From Hsuehochloa calcarea (lineage: Eukaryota; Streptophyta; Magnoliopsida; Poales; Poaceae), in contig CM070604.1 of assembly GCA_036346395.1 (NCBI GenBank), forward strand, positions 558,001-622,000: a stretch of 64,000 nt of DNA, read 5' to 3'. Position numbers and translations under genes: made by a program. The notes below the pieces were generated by a model. The model did no database searches, was not told the origin of the DNA, and was given only the letters and a program-made list of their open reading frames with translations. Shown here in pieces: positions 32,106-43,957 of the stretch. Each line of letters begins with the position of its first letter. The first letter of the stretch is position 1.

Positions 32106-32632
32106 AATAGCATTTAATAAACGGATTTGCTATTTCGAATTGGAATTGGAAGATGAGACAGAATCCCCCTTGTTGTTTCTTTCAAATTGGAATTGGAATT
32201 GGAATTGGAATGGAAAGATGAGTCAGAATTTAAAGGTGTTTTTAAAAAAAAAATATTTTCAGTAGCATTTAATAAACGGATTGTATACTTCTAAGTGGCT
32301 GAAAATTTGTTAAGTCAATTATTGCGACCTTGGATTAGACGAGTGTAGAGAATAAAATTAAATTGTCGTAGCTATGTATACAAATAAGCAAACTAGAGTG
32401 TAGTGAGAGCCCAAAGTGTGCAGGCCAATCAAATAGCCACACGAGCGGTGGGGGTGGCAGAACCGTAGCGGAGGGTTGCTCGGTGGCCCGGAAGGAACAA
32501 ACAAACCTATGGCCACCGTCGTCTCCACGTACGGGGCGCACAAGCCCATCACTCTTCTCCCCTCCCCCCTATATCTAATCTATCTCCTCCTCCTCCTCCT
32601 CCAGCAAGCCCCCACCCCAGCAAACCCTGGCC
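32106..32632. promoter_or_regulatory. upstream region of the FtsH gene
   Basis: 32106-32330 holds repeats of GGAATTG and near copies of the 3' region of the small gene (TCAGAATTTAAAGG twice, CATTTAATAAACGG twice). 32530-32632 is strongly pyrimidine-rich (TCTTCTCCCCTCC, CTCCTCCTCC), a common leader type for plastid-protein genes. CCTATATCT at 32568 is a weak TATA candidate. Confidence 0.5.
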
Positions 32633-35600
32633 ATGGCGCCCGCCTCCCTCTCCTCCTCCTCCCACCTCCTCATCACCGCCTCCCTCCCCAAGCCCTCCTC
32701 CCTCAAGCCGCCCCGCCTCCCGCCGCCCAAGCCCCTCCCCGCCCTCCTCCTCGCCCTCGCCGCCTCCCCCGCCCTCGCAGCCGACGCGCCGCCGCCGCCG
32801 CCGCCGCCGGCCCCGGAGCTCCAGGCCGAGTCGCCGTCGCCCACCGCTAACCCCTTCGCCAACTCCGTCCTCACCGCGCCCCAGCCCTCCGCCGACCTCC
32901 CCGATGGCGCCCAGTGGCGCTACAGCGAGTTCCTCAACGCCGTCAAGAAGGGCAAGGTCGAGCGCGTCAGGTTCTCCAAGGACGGCGGCCTGCTCCAGCT
33001 CACCGCCATCGACGGCCGACGCGCCACCGTCGTCGTCCCCAACGACCCCGACCTCATCGACATACTCGCCACAAACGGCGTCGACATCTCCGTCGCCGAG
33101 GGCGACGCCGCGGGCCCCGGAGGATTCCTCGCCTTCGTCGGCAACCTCCTCTTCCCGTTCCTTGCCTTCGCGGGGCTCTTCTTCCTCTTCCGCCGCTCCC
33201 AGGGCGGGCCGGGCGCGGGCCCTGGCGGGCTCGGCGGGCCCATGGACTTTGGCCGCTCCAAGAGCAAGTTCCAGGAGGTGCCCGACACCGGCGTCTCCTT
33301 CGCCGACGTCGCCGGCGCCGACCAGGCCAAGCTCGAGCTGCAGGAGGTCGTCGATTTCCTCAAGAACCCCGACAAGTACACCGCGCTGGGGGCCAAGATC
33401 CCCAAGGGGTGCCTGCTCGTCGGCCCGCCCGGGACGGGGAAGACGCTGCTCGCGCGTGCCGTCTCGGGGGAGGCCGGGGTGCCCTTCTTCTCCTGCGCGG
33501 CGTCCGAGTTCGTGGAGCTGTTCGTCGGTGTGGGCGCGTCCAGGGTCAGGGACCTCTTCGAGAAGGCCAAGGCCAAGGCGCCGTGCATTGTGTTCATTGA
33601 TGAGATTGATGCCGTCGGGAGGCAGCGTGGTGCTGGGCTCGGTGGGGGCAATGATGAGAGGGAGCAGACCATTAACCAGCTGTTGACGGAGATGGATGGC
33701 TTCACCGGGAACAGTGGGGTCATCGTGCTTGCTGCGACGAACAGACCGGATGTGCTAGACTCTGCGCTTCTACGGCCGGGGAGGTTTGATCGGCAGGTCA
33801 TGGTCGACCGGCCAGATGTCGCTGGGCGTGTCAGGATTCTTGGGGTGAGCAGTGCCTGGTGCTAAGCTAACTAGCTTACTTGTGATTACTTTGCTTGTAG
33901 TAGATATTGTTCTGAATTCTGCTAAACAAATATGCCAACTTGCTTAGCTTCATTAATGACATTTAGTTGACATTGTTGTAGTGGCGAGTCCAGGGAATGG
34001 TAATTTAATTGCTTGGAACTTGATAAACTCTTAGTTAAGAGTTGAAATTTCAGAAACAATTTGTCTGAAATATTTCGTGTCATATTTTAGAATTTATGGA
34101 AGGCTGTGGTATGTGTAACTCATTTCACAGGCTGAAATGGGGCAGACATTCTGCAGCTGGCTGCCCCTTGTATGATTCATGTCTCATAGTATATGTGGTT
34201 ATATCGATGGTACTACATGATTTTGTTCTGCATCCTAGTTTTGCCCTTGTGAACTAATTAATATCTATTATAAGATAATTATTAGTTCATTACATGTTGC
34301 TTTTCTCTTAGTTCTGGAAATGATAAACTTGCCGCCGCTCGTCAGTATTGTAACGCCTTTGTGGTTTCAATTGTGTATTTATCATTTTCCTCAAAGCTGA
34401 TATCGTGAGAACTAGTGAGAAAAACTGTCTTAACTCCTCATTTAACAAAATCAGTTACCAACTCAACTGGCAAGGCGAGTAGCAAAGTCACATCGGATGT
34501 ATTTAGCAGTTCAAGAGCATGTTAAAAAAGAGTAGCTCAAGAGATTATGTATTATCTAACAGTAGAATGGTCTCGGTTTGGAAGAAATTTTCATTGAATT
34601 TTGTGCATATCTATTATCTGGTCAGGACCAGCTATCTTCATTTATTAAACTATCTGTGTTTGTCATATTTTTAAATATATGCTGGCCCATACGGGCACTG
34701 AGCAATTTCTGTTTTAAGTGAGTACTTCGTCTTCCTAGTGGATCAATTGATCAAAGGCTTTGCATCTACTAGTTCATCTATCCTTGCTGCTCCCAACTCT
34801 AGGGATTTCAATGTATGTCCAGCTCCTCCTGCTAACCTTCTTTGTACAAGCTATGCTGAGATTCATGAAGATTGCCTTTCGGATACATTTTTCCTTGAAC
34901 TTGCCTGTTTGATGTGTTTCTATTTATATCCATACACTAGCTTACAAGCCATGTTGTTAACTAATAGGTTCACTCCAGAGGAAAAGCATTGGCAAAAGAT
35001 GTTGACTTTGAGAAAATTGCTAGAAGAACCCCTGGTTTCACTGGAGCTGATCTTCAAAACTTGATGAACGAGGCTGCCATTCTTGCTGCTCGTCGTGATC
35101 TGAAGGAGATAAGCAAGGATGAGATCTCTGATGCTCTAGAGAGGATCATTGCTGGGCCTGAGAAGAAAAATGCAGTTGTTTCCGAAGAGAAGAGGAGACT
35201 CGTGGCTTACCATGGTAAGTTTTTTCACCATAACCTGTAACCTGAAGTTGAAACCATCCTGTAGTGCACAGATTCCTAATCTGTTTTTGAACTAATGGAT
35301 TTGCAGAGGCTGGTCATGCCCTCGTTGGTGCCCTCATGCCTGAATATGATCCTGTTGCCAAGATTTCCATCATCCCTCGAGGTCAAGCTGGTGGACTCAC
35401 ATTCTTTGCTCCAAGCGAAGAGAGGCTTGAGTCTGGAATGTACAGCAGAAGCTATCTAGAAAACCAAATGGCTGTAGCCCTTGGCGGCAGGTGTGATTTC
35501 ATGAAAAGCTTGTTCATTTCTGCACCCGCTAGTTGCTACGGTTGTGCAAAGTGATGAACTGTGTGAGCTGACATGGTTTGCAGGGTAGCTGAGGAGGTGA

Positions 35601-36533
35601 TCTTTGGCCAAGAAAACGTGACAACAGGGGCTTCAAACGACTTTATGCAGGTCTCACGTGTCGCGAGACAAATGGTTGAAAGATTTGGATTCAGCAAGAA
35701 GATCGGGCAAGTTGCGATTGGGGGACCTGGTGGAAATCCTTTCTTGGGCCAGCAGGTATGCCACTACAATGCAAGTAGAGATTGTCGCAAGGAAAAAAAA
35801 AACTGTTACTTTGAAAGCAGAATATGTCAAAATTAACCAAGGAACTAACTAGACGTGCAAACTTTCAACTATAAAATGGTTCTGACCAACGTTGCTTGTC
35901 CTCATTTGTTCGGTGTCCTGATTCATGAAGTCTCTACCAGCCTCTTGGAAAGGTCATTTTCTATATATGTTCGGTATTTGTACTCTGTAACTGTCCATTT
36001 ACCTTGATGACTAGTGCACTCTGGCTTCCATTTTAGTGCATTACTGTAACACGTCACTCCTATACTGCCGATTTTGTCATTGTCCATGTCCCATTTCATT
36101 GATGGTCTATTCAAACTTGGAAGCAGTGACAACACAAAAACTAACAGCTAGGCAAATATCTCATTTGTGTGGCTGCCACCTGCCAGTAGACCCTGGTTGC
36201 CCTGCCCAACGTGGAGCTGTGTCTCACCTGGATTAGCTTTGCTTCTTCAGAAATTCAATTAGTAGTTCTTAGCAACGGTTTGAAAAGTAGTTTGACATTG
36301 TTTCGTCGCAGATGTCGAGCCAGAAGGACTACTCGATGGCCACCGCGGACGTGGTTGATGCTGAGGTCAGGGAGCTCGTGGAGAAGGCCTACTCGAGGGC
36401 AAAGCAGATCACCACCACGCACATTGACATCCTCCACAAGCTCGCTCAGCTTCTGATAGAGAAGGAGACCGTGGACGGGGAGGAGTTCATGAGCCTCTTC
36501 ATTGACGGCCAGGCAGAGTTGTTTGTCGCTTGA
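32633..36533 (+). CDS. FTSH1: chloroplast FtsH metalloprotease, type A (FtsH1/FtsH5-like), 5 exons
   Basis: Exons are 32633-33844, 34968-35214, 35307-35490, 35584-35755 and 36312-36533, all GT-AG and in phase, giving 678 residues. Residues 1-50 are a Ser/Pro/Leu-rich plastid and thylakoid targeting region ending near ALAADA. One membrane helix follows at about 166-187. The AAA domain has Walker A GPPGTGKT (264-271), Walker B IVFIDEID (319-326) and the second region of homology ATNRPDVLDSALLRPGRFDR (368-387). The zinc motif HEAGH (486-490) is split over the exon 2/3 junction, and the third ligand region is TTGASNDFM. Type A thylakoid FtsH (Arabidopsis FtsH1 and FtsH5/VAR1) pairs with type B in a hexamer that degrades damaged D1 protein in photosystem II repair. 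All catalytic residues are present. It looks functional. The symbol follows the rice name by resemblance. Confidence 0.96.
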
Positions 36534-38200
36534 GGCAACAGGGCAGCTGTATGCTTCGTCGAGTGATTACGCGAGTAAGCAAGGGAAATGGAGGATCCAA
36601 CTTGTAGGAACCACATTGATTTAGTACAATGTTTACATGTATAGTTGCTTGTAAAAAAGCCTGTTCTGACATTCAGTGAGTAAACTGTTACCAGTGCGTA
36701 AGGTTACACCACGACTTTAACCAAGTAGCCCTGTTAAGAAGAGTCTCGACATATAATATACCGTCTGAACAAATGAAAACAAGAAAAACGTCAAGGAACG
36801 AGGAATCGAGGCCAAACTTTGAAAGTGAAAAAAAGGATTGTTTATACGATCATAATCATTTGCTAAATATGCATAAGGCCCTAAATAAATGCAAACCAAG
36901 CATGCATTCTGTACTCTTCTCAGCAATAGTCATATATACCTTTTATAGGTTTAGCCAGTTTGTAGGTTCGCCAAAAAAATAAAATGGTTTAGTGAAATTC
37001 TATCCCATTTTTATTGCCCTAAATCAACTTGTGTATACATGTAGCACTTGCATCTGCGCCATGCAAATGCTACACTTGTCCACGCGTGCAACAAATATAC
37101 TGGTCATTTTGAGCATACTTATCGATTCCATTTTGGTACCGGCTGGAATGACGGAACATGCCATACTGGCACTCAAACCGGCTTACCGTAGCCTCAATAT
37201 TGGCCATTCCGCTATTCCGATCATTTTAGTACCGGTAAAAAAAATTAAAATTGAAATGACCACTTGTTTGAATCAGCTCGGAAGGCCGAGTCCAATACTA
37301 CTCCTTCTGTAAATGAAATTATGCTAGACTATGATAAAATGTATAAAATTGTGAAGACATGTTGTATTATTTAATTACGTACGACCTTTATATTTATGAA
37401 GTAATTAAAACTATGTGTCATTTTTATTCTATTGTTATGTATTTATAGTGAGATTCCAAGTGAAACTATGTATGCATACAATTACATATATATTTATAAA
37501 TATAATTATATTATAATCCGGAATGGTACGTTGGAATGGGTCGTACCAGTGTATTCTATACCAAGAGGTAAATCGAAACCCTCGAATGGAATTAATAACT
37601 ATAGTTAATTAGACTTATGGGTCTAGATTAATCGCGCGGCATCAACGACTGCAGATTCCAAGTGTTCCCTCGTCTACCATCGCTTCATTTGTATTACTCC
37701 GTCTGCTAGGCAATAGCACATGGATGCAGCTTGGTGAACGAAACACGGCGTAGCTAACACGAATACTAGAGCGGAGCAAGACTCTTAAGAACGATAAGAG
37801 TGTCGCGGCACTGCCATTCGTCCATTCGATCTAGATGTCAGCCGACAGTTACAATTGAAACAAGTTTCAGTTGCTCAATTTGCAGCTAAATATCACAGTG
37901 GCACGTACAGTGCGTTACAGGCTACAAATTAAGCCAAGAGCTTCCTTTCTGGGAGCTGCCAGTAATCAAGCCACTAAATGTTCCCTAGCTGCAGAGTGCA
38001 GACGAACTACTCCATATAAGTACGAATTAACGGAGCATTGCACTGGTCAAAAACCATGAGCAGTTATGCAACAACAGAAAATGTGAGAGATACTGATGCC
38101 GACCGCTCTTTGCAAGAAAAAAAAAATCAAGAATTCACACTCTTATTAATTGCAGTAATAACAATAATTGTTGTGTATGACATATATATATATTAAGGTG
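36534..38200. other. intergenic; possible small transposon
   Basis: 36534-36720 is the FtsH 3' UTR. 37125-37560 contains TTTGGTACCGGCTGGAATG, GGCATTCCG-type words and, at the other end, TCCGGAATGGTACG and GGGTCGTACCAG. This is a loose inverted arrangement of the kind seen in grass MITE/hAT-like repeats, but I could not fix ends. The rest is AT-rich with no gene. Confidence 0.35.
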
Positions 38201-38476
38201 AAATGAAGAGACTGTGTCTGGAAAGCGGGAGCGCAGAGCCCCACGCGGTACGGACTACGAATCCGAGTCGAACATGTAACTGTGGTATAAATATATACCG
38301 CCAACCTCTTGTAACCCTAATCAGAAGAAAAGAAATAAACTCATCGTACGGACGGAGCCGCGCGATTCGGCTCACGGGGACGTAGACTTTGCTGAACCTC
38401 GTAAACAAGTCATCGTGTCTCCTGTGTGCTTGATGTGATTGTTCTCATGCGTGAAGGGTTATCGCTAGTTCCAACA
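38200..38476 (+). mobile_element. copia LTR, right part
   Basis: It contains a TATA box (GGTATAAATATATACC, 38283-38298) and ends TTCCAACA at 38476, followed by a primer-site-like word. The left end was not found. Confidence 0.6.
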
Positions 38477-38478
38477 AT

Positions 38479-38950
38479 TGGTACGAGAGCATGGTTGAGA
38501 TAGCGACTCTAGGTGCAAGATTCGAAGTGGTGAAGGTCGACGGATGGTAACTTTGGATTGTGGCAGACGAGGATGAAGGATCTGTTGGCACAGCAAGGTT
38601 GTTCCAAAGGGCTACACGAAGCAAAGCCAAGACGATGGAGGATGACGATTGGGAGGAGTTAAAGAGCAGGCAGCTGTGATCATATGGATGTGTCTTCCGG
38701 ATCAAGTCATGTATCATGTGATGGATATGACATCGCCGAAACAAATCTGGGACAAGTTGTAGACTCAGTTTATGTCCAAATCCCTGACGAACAAACTGTA
38801 TCTGAAGCAGAGGTTGTATGGACTGAAGATGCAGAAGGGTTCTGCTCTTGCATAGCATGTAAATGTCTTCAATCAGGTGATCACTGATCTATGGCGTTTG
38901 GAGGTGAAGATCGTAGATGAAGACAAGACGATTATGATCTTGTAGATCGC
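38479..38950 (+). pseudogene. copia primer site and gag remnant
   Basis: TGGTACGAGAGC (38479-38490) resembles the initiator-tRNA primer site. The gag start ATGGTTGAG follows directly at 38491. Across frames one can read ARFEVVKVDG, NFGLWQTRMKDLLAQQGCS, DDDWEELK, VMYHVMDMTSPKQIWDKL and TNKLYLKQRLYGLKMQKGS, a common plant copia gag. At least three stops and three frame changes break it. It ends at a (GTT)n microsatellite near 38982. Confidence 0.85.
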
Positions 38951-41900
38951 TCGCTCTCGATTGTGTTTGTTTGCTTACTTGCTTGTTGTTGTTGTTGTTG
39001 TTGCTGCTAGATCTATACATCTCGGGTGTTCATGTATAGTGTACCTCACACGAGACGGGGAGGATAGGATGCGAGGAGGCTTAATTGGCGATCGAGCAAA
39101 ACTAGGAGCAAAAAAAATAGCACCCCTAGCGTGCAAAATCGCCGCAAAAAGCAACGTGCTATGGTCCCAGCCCACAGCAAACCACCTGCCTCGCACCCAA
39201 TCTGCGGCGTAGTCGCTGCCGACCGCTGCCCGACTAGGCATGCGACAGTGCCCTACCACCGACCGGCCGAAGCGGCAGTGCCCCGCCGCTGATGCAGGTC
39301 GCGCAGCTAACTATAGCGGGCTGGGAGCTCGACACATGGCTTTCCGTGGATTGGGTGAGCGACACATGGCTTTCCCCGATGAATTTATGTGGTAAGGATG
39401 ATTTTTGTCATTTCAGGCAACAGGGAGCTAGTTTTTCTATTGCGTTTCAAGAAGAGGCTAAATCAGCAAAAAAAAAAAAAAACTTGCTACTCATGTGGGT
39501 GGGTAGCATCTACATGCAGAGAGGAACCAAGAGGCATGATTCACGCGAGGAGAGGTGTGTGCGTGTGTATGAAAATTGTATGGTACTCCTAGGAGTACGT
39601 ATTTCCATTTCTCATATACAACTTAAATCGTATGATGATACATTGGCCCGAGTTCTGACCACGGTCACCACCTCGCAAGTCGCCAGAGAAATTGGCTAGC
39701 GTCCTCGCCTCAGGCGCCTACCAGTCAACTCGCTGAGATGAGTCACCTACGGTAGTCAGCAGCAGCATAAGGGCTTAGACAACCCGAGTTGCGAATTAGC
39801 ACATGGTATTTTCTTTGCTCTAAATTTCTCTCAATTATTTAAATTTGTTTCAAACATAGGGACTAACTTTGTGAGGTAGGGTTTCAATTTGATTATTCGT
39901 GGATGTTGTTTGTAAAATTGTGTGTTAGGGTTTCAAACTTTCAATGTGGTTTTGGAAATACACTAGTGGGAAAGTGACAATGTAAATTGGAGGAAAAATT
40001 AATGTGATCGAACCAACCAAGCTTTGGATTTGAGTATTTGACTAGTTGAGATACAATGTCAAGTAAGTATATTTTTCGATTGGATGTATGTTTCTAAAAT
40101 TCTATTATCTCATTCCTGAACATGATAACATGTAATTGAGTTTTCGAGTAATCGGTAAATGACAGGTAAATTTATGAAAAAGTTTCTAAAACGGATAGCA
40201 CCAAATAGTGGTACCAATGATTGGAATGATCACGTCTCGGAGATAATGGTACTAATGCTAGGAATTCACCTTCAGAAGATATCAATTGGGAATAGAAGAT
40301 TCAATTTGATCCACGCAAAAGGGAAAATAATAGGTGATTACCATCCTAATAATAAATATGTGGTAAGAAGAAAGTACTTAGATACTGGGCCTTGCCAACC
40401 TTGAACTTATGATTTTCCAATGCCAATCAACTTGTGTCCACGGTTTAGTCCTTATTTCCTTCACTTTGCTACAATTAAACAATACTATTAGTGAGTTTCT
40501 TGATTTTTGTAAGCACTTTGATCGTTACTTCTTTATCATTGTACATTGCCATCGGTTATGTTTAATCATTGATGCATAAAGTTGCTGGATAAATTACTAT
40601 TTAACTCAATGCTGCTTGAAAATTATAGATGTAGTTATATATATTTGTGCAGTGGTGACCCCATCAGTTTTACCTTGTATTTAAGTGTGCTAAAAGTGAT
40701 AAAAATATATAATATATACGTTTAAGTGGTATACTAAAAAAAAAGTGAGAGTATATACTCCTCCCAGGAGTACCAAACGACATCCTATATAGGTTTAAAC
40801 TGACTGTGCATGCTAAACGACATAAACCGACGGTTGGCTTATAAAACTGATGATGATGAGCTCCCGGCTGCGACCACCGAGGCGAGGCGAGCGGCGACGA
40901 GGATGGATCGCACGCACATGCGATTATCTGTCTCTCTGTCTCTGCGATTATTCCGCTACTCACGCCGACCGGCCGGACGATCCATATGGTATATATTGCA
41001 CTCCCCGCACCGCAACAAGCGGATCCCAAGCGCACGCTGGCTAGTAGGCCTGCTTACAAGTTGGGAAACATCAGATTCCAAATGTTTCATTTCACAGCCC
41101 ACGTCCGGAGCTGGGACACGTCCGAAGTACAACGGGTCTGAACCATACCGACACGGTACGGTCCAATGCCCACCACTACCCATTCCATGCCCATTGCTGC
41201 TCCATGCTGCTTACCCTCCATCGCCATCTATTACTGGTAAAAGGAAAATGTGTACACCCTCCATTCAGGTGAATCCAGATTCTAACGGTACAAATCAAAC
41301 AAAAATATGTATAAATACCATGACAATTGACGAATATAACTCTAATTTTAAGCTAGGAATTGTAGTGTACACCTAAATAATCTAAAACATCCAAGAAAAT
41401 AATCCATATAAGAAGAAGAAAAAAGACTCCATGCATGTATAACCCGTCGTTCCTCTCATGCCATAGAAAGGTGAGGGTTAATACCAATGAAGACCTTGAG
41501 CTATCTCTGTGTGGCCTACGGGCTTTCTTGTGAGTGAACGAGGAAGTTTAATTTATTTGGTAGACTCATCAGGTACTCGACTAGCTACCGGATTTGATAT
41601 TTGGTATACTCCATGCATGTTCGTTTCCTTTGATGCGCTTTCACGCAGGACGATAGTCGTCACAATGTTGCACGAATGGGTTGTCGATCGATCGTCTTCC
41701 AATTCTGACTTAATTAGGGCTCTCCTGTCCTACCGGCCGGCCGTCTGGTACGTTCGAGTTTGTTTCTGCACGCATGCATACGTACGTTTATCTAGGTTTT
41801 CAGCAACCATCCAGATCGATCAAGAGATTTCCTAGGCGCTAGCATATATATATATATAAGAGGTTATGTAGCAAGCAGAATTATTTATTAAATCAAATCA

Positions 41901-42960
41901 ATAATGCCGGCCGGCCTACCTGCAGTGCTAATCCAACCCCAGTGATTCCTTCAGGATCGAATTAGTCGTCCTTATTTCATACCTAAATTAATGTTGCATT
42001 GATCATATCTCCATGTATGGATGGATGTATACAATCAGTAGGGCTTTGGGGGGCATCTTAGGTATTGCATAATCGTGAAGCTAGAGAGCTAACCACCAGA
42101 TTTCAGAGAGAGATTTGATTCTAGGACAGTTTCGCATGCACGAACGGATTGTCATCATTCAGTCTCGATACTGTATAGTTAGTTGGCTAAAACCCAATTG
42201 ACAACCATCTAAAAATCTTTAATTAATTTAATTGTTTATCTGTAATTGTTATTATAGATAGTAATATCTTCATGTTATTCGTAACGATACTTCTTATCAT
42301 TAACAAGGGAGAAACTTAGCCGAGTGTTCGTAAATCATTTTACAACCGTCCTATACGATCGTAAGTTCTTCTACGACTACCTAGTGGTCGTAAGATTTCC
42401 TACAACCTTACTACGATCACTTCATGGTCGTATGCTTTACTACGATCAGGTCAACTACAATCACTCTATGATCAACAAAGCCTCTAGACATATGAGCTCA
42501 ATCGACTACGGACACTTATGTGATGTGTTTAGTACACACAAAAGTTAATATGTGTTGTTATTCTCCAGGATAATTGCATGTATAAGTTAATATATAGGGT
42601 TATTTTTCTCTCGGGAGAATGCTCGAACATGTATAAAATCTTCTTGTCTTTTCTTGTGTTGTTTAGCTCAAGAAGAGTTATGAGCATTCATTTGTAAAAT
42701 CGTTACTGAACCATCAACACCAATCAAGATCCCTTTACCTTTGGCTTAGTTTGAGCAACACTTAATTTTCGCTGGACATTACGGAGGAAACTGCTCGATT
42801 AGATAAGGAGGCCCGTGTTTAATTTTTGTCCCAAAAAATGCAGGTACGGAAATATACTGTTGATCCTCTCGAAAAGAAGGAATCGGAACATATCAGGTTC
42901 ATTGGAAAGGAAGTAGCTAGAGTGGATTCCCGTAGTGATATATCTATCAATTAGCACGTC
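38951..42960. other. 4 kb without a recognised gene
   Basis: It holds a (GTT)n run (38982-39004); a 17-base word CGACACATGGCTTTCCs repeated at 39330 and 39361; an unrecognised 81-codon plus-strand frame at 40159-40404 (MTGKFMKKFLKRIAPNSG...), which has no known motif and may be chance; a (TA)n near 41843; and hairpin-like GTCGTA/TACGAC words at 42345-42445. No complete transposon was delimited. Confidence 0.4.
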
Positions 42961-42963
42961 ACG

Positions 42964-43830
42964 TCACGTCTGGGTGTGGATGTTGAGGAGTGCGACCCTG
43001 GTGTGCAGGATACTCCTGAACACCTTGTCGCTCCCCGTCTCCATCTCCGCGATGCACTCCTCCAGCTCCTCCAACCTCCCCAATGCCACCATCTCCTTCT
43101 CCTCGTCGGAAGCGGCCGACTGCTTGTTCTTCTTGACCAGACAGATCAGGGATGACGCTGCAGTCTTCTTGGAGGACGAAGACGCGGCCGCCGTGGTCGC
43201 CGCCGCCGACATGGTCTCGACGGCCGAGAATACGGCCGCCGACGCCGACGCGACGGCGGCCACCGCCTCGGCAAGAACACCGGAGACCTCGACCTCCGCC
43301 GCGCTGGCCGCGGACCCCACCAGCGTTGGCCACTTGGCGGCCCCGCGCACGGACGCGGCGAGCCTGGCGAGGTCCTTCTCGGCGTGCCGCTGGGACCTCA
43401 CCGCGGAGGAGAGCCTCGCGGCGTGGCGCCTGCGGAGCGCGGCCTGGAGCTCGGCGAGGTGGCCCTTGAGGTCGAGGACGGCCTCCTGGAAGGCGCCGTG
43501 CGCGTCGGCGAGGACGAGGAAGCCGTCGAGGAGGCAGGCGGCGGTGGCGGATCCGCCCTGGAGGGCCGCCCGGGCCTCAGGGAGGAGGAGGAGCTCGGAG
43601 AACGCGGCGTGGAGCGCGTCGAGGTGGGCGAGGCCGGAGGAGGAGGGCGCGGTGGGGTCGGCGACCCAGGAGCGGACGGCCCGGATCTGGGCCTGGAGGT
43701 GGGAGAGGAGCGGGTGGGAGCGGCAGGGGAGGCTGATGGAGCGGACGTGGTAGGCCGCCGCCGGAGTGCGGGGCTTAGACCTGGCCGGGCTGAGAGGGAA
43801 GGAGATGGAGCGGCCAAAGGTAGGCGCCAT
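42964..43830 (-). CDS. DUF241 family protein, intronless
   Basis: This encodes 288 residues on the minus strand with start ATG at 43830. In-frame sequence continues upstream without a stop to 44346, but family members start with a short MAPTFGRS-like, Ser/Arg-rich lead followed by YHVRSISLPCRSHPLL, as here. The body is helical (LQAQIRAVRSW, LLDGFLVLADAHGAFQEAV, LKGHLAELQAALRRR). The C terminus LEELEECIAEMETGSDKVFR and TRVALLNI is the DUF241 signature. The family belongs to the wider plant BYPASS-related group of unknown molecular role. Low-complexity Ala/Ser stretches (residues about 190-240) are typical. Long antisense frames here are GC artefacts. Confidence 0.9.
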   Translation of the reverse strand: MAPTFGRSISFPLSPARSKPRTPAAAYHVRSISLPCRSHPLLSHLQAQIRAVRSWVADPTAPSSSGLAHLDALHAAFSELLLLPEARAALQGGSATAACLLDGFLVLADAHGAFQEAVLDLKGHLAELQAALRRRHAARLSSAVRSQRHAEKDLARLAASVRGAAKWPTLVGSAASAAEVEVSGVLAEAVAAVASASAAVFSAVETMSAAATTAAASSSSKKTAASSLICLVKKNKQSAASDEEKEMVALGRLEELEECIAEMETGSDKVFRSILHTRVALLNIHTQT

Positions 43831-43948
43831 TAATGGCTGACTAGGTGCTGGGTCTCTTCTCTTGTAACGTTGAGATGTTTTGCTTGGCTTGCCGTTGTGG
43901 TATATATGTGGAGACTGTGGTGAGAAACAGAGCTGCAGGGTGCGTGCG

Positions 43949-43957
43949 TTATATAAA
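43949..43957 (-). promoter_or_regulatory. TATA box of the DUF241 gene
   Basis: The minus strand reads TTTATATAA about 120 bases before the ATG at 43830. This also supports the chosen start over the longer open frame. Confidence 0.65.

Noticed and set aside
32904..33801. Long alternative frames on both strands inside FtsH exon 1
   Set aside because: Shadows of the GC-rich third codon positions; the FtsH frame has all family motifs.
40159..40404. Plus-strand 81-codon frame with Lys-rich start
   Set aside because: Could be real but shows no motif, promoter or splice signal; mentioned only within the intergenic description.
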